Assembly (NCBI GenBank): GCA_963814745.1
Contig: CAWFEA010000019.1
Coordinates: 186,001 to 250,000, forward strand
Reading direction: 5' to 3'
Origin: CAWBRT01 sp963814745
Lineage (GTDB): Bacteria > Acidobacteriota > Terriglobia > Terriglobales > Acidobacteriaceae
DNA length: 64,000 bases
This document shows, piece after piece, positions 63,329 to 64,000 of the stretch. Within the stretch, counting starts at the first letter, position 1. The number at the start of each line of letters is the position of its first letter. The notes beneath the pieces are model-generated. The model did not search any database, had not been told where the DNA came from, and was given only the letters and a program-made list of their open reading frames with translations. The position numbers were made by a program, and so were the translations under genes.

Positions 63329-64000
63329 ATGAGACTCCATAGATTTTCAGCCATTCTCGCCATTGCCGTCCTGGTTCTGGCCTCGATCACACCTGCCTTT
63401 GCCGTCAGCAAGGAGATCATTCAACTGCAAACCCAGGTGCAAGCGCTCACCGACCAGATGGCGCGCATGCAGCAGAGCTTCGACGAACGCATGGGCGTGA
63501 TGCGGAACCTGATCGAGCAAAGCACCGATAGCATGAACAAGCTGGCGTCCGGCATGGACGCGGTGCAGAAATCGATGCAACAGCAGCGTGGCGACACCGA
63601 GGGACGCGTCGAGCAGCTCTCGGGACAGATACAGTCGCTGCACGATTCGATCGACGAACTGAAGGCGCGCCTGAACAAAGTCAGCCAGCAACTGGATGCC
63701 CTCAGCGTCTCGCAGCAGAACCTGGCGCCGCAGCAGACGGCCACGGCCTCGCAACCGCCGGTACAGCAGGCGCCTCCGCCGGACGTGCTCTATAACAACG
63801 CCTTGCGCGACTACAATGCCGGCCGCTACGACCTGGCCTCGCAGCAGTTCGTCGATTATCTGAAGTTTTATCCGACGACCGATTTGGCCGGGAACGCTCA
63901 GTTTTATATGGCGGAGATCGAGTATCGCCAGGGGAATTTCGAAGCGTCGGTGCGCGATTACGATAAGGTCCTGGAGCAATTTCCGGGGGGAAACAAAGCG
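63329..64000 (+). CDS. cpoB: Cell division coordinator CpoB (YbgF), 5' part
   Basis: The gene runs off the right end. The 224 visible residues have a signal peptide (AILAIAVLVLASITPAFA), a coiled coil (QLQTQVQALTDQMARMQQSF to QQLDALSV) and the start of a TPR domain (NALRDYNAGRYDLASQQFVDYLKFYPTTDLAGNAQFYMAE). That is the order of CpoB, which links Tol-Pal with peptidoglycan synthesis at division. The ATG at 63329 gives MRLHRFSAI. Confidence 0.9.
   Translation, partial: MRLHRFSAILAIAVLVLASITPAFAVSKEIIQLQTQVQALTDQMARMQQSFDERMGVMRNLIEQSTDSMNKLASGMDAVQKSMQQQRGDTEGRVEQLSGQIQSLHDSIDELKARLNKVSQQLDALSVSQQNLAPQQTATASQPPVQQAPPPDVLYNNALRDYNAGRYDLASQQFVDYLKFYPTTDLAGNAQFYMAEIEYRQGNFEASVRDYDKVLEQFPGGNKA

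Overview
The window looks like a chromosome segment of an Acidobacteriota (Terriglobia-like) bacterium. The evidence is a Gram-negative Tol-Pal system, a complete hopanoid locus with shc, hpnA, hpnC, hpnD, hpnE, hpnG, hpnH and hpnJ, an NtrYX pair, acidobacterial-type pilins, and many short intergenic hairpins of the type GGGCTTTAGCCCCTGAG. This placement comes from family recognition, not from a search.

Layout: (1) 1-5540: tandem type IV pilins, a GH15 remnant, ald with a divergent Lrp/AsnC regulator, and gluQ. (2) 5645-14341: an 8.7 kb integrative element bounded by 51-bp direct repeats that copy the 3' half of tRNA-Arg(CCG). It carries an XRE regulator, unrecognised cargo, a DUF3987 replication-type protein, iteron-like repeats and a frameshifted tyrosine integrase. 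An IS630-family element splits one cargo gene. (3) 14342-18225: a decayed second element arm, another IS630 element, a broken cyclase-like gene, and an IS481-family element inserted in an intergenic repeat with a 9-bp target duplication. (4) 18277-25490: a TonB-dependent receptor and ntrX/ntrY. (5) 25500-36570: mixed genes, including an ArsR-YjbQ chimera, tRNA-Gln, a double-PilZ protein, a SET-domain protein, a probable selenocysteine-containing AhpD/CMD protein (in-frame TGA at the active-site Cys position, followed by a SECIS-like hairpin), an MFS pseudogene and queF. (6) 36855-41900: parts of a tripartite efflux system. (7) 42045-56240: the hopanoid locus. hpnJ and a pair of small EamA transporters converge on the operon ispH-shc-hpnH-hpnA-hpnG-two MDR dehydrogenases-hpnC-hpnD-hpnE. 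(8) 56628-64000: recN and tolQ-tolR-tonB-like-tolB-pal-small ORF-cpoB.

The hopanoid operon gives a full route. IspH supplies isoprenoid precursor, HpnC/D/E make squalene, Shc cyclises it, HpnH adds adenosyl, HpnG removes adenine, and HpnJ acts on the side chain. Two zinc MDR dehydrogenases sit inside the operon and are candidates for the reductive step from ribosylhopane to bacteriohopanetetrol, for which I know of no assigned enzyme.

Frameshifts occur in the integrase (T run), DUF3987 gene (G run), cyclase-like gene, MFS gene and hpnH. Some may be assembly errors and some real decay; raw reads would tell.
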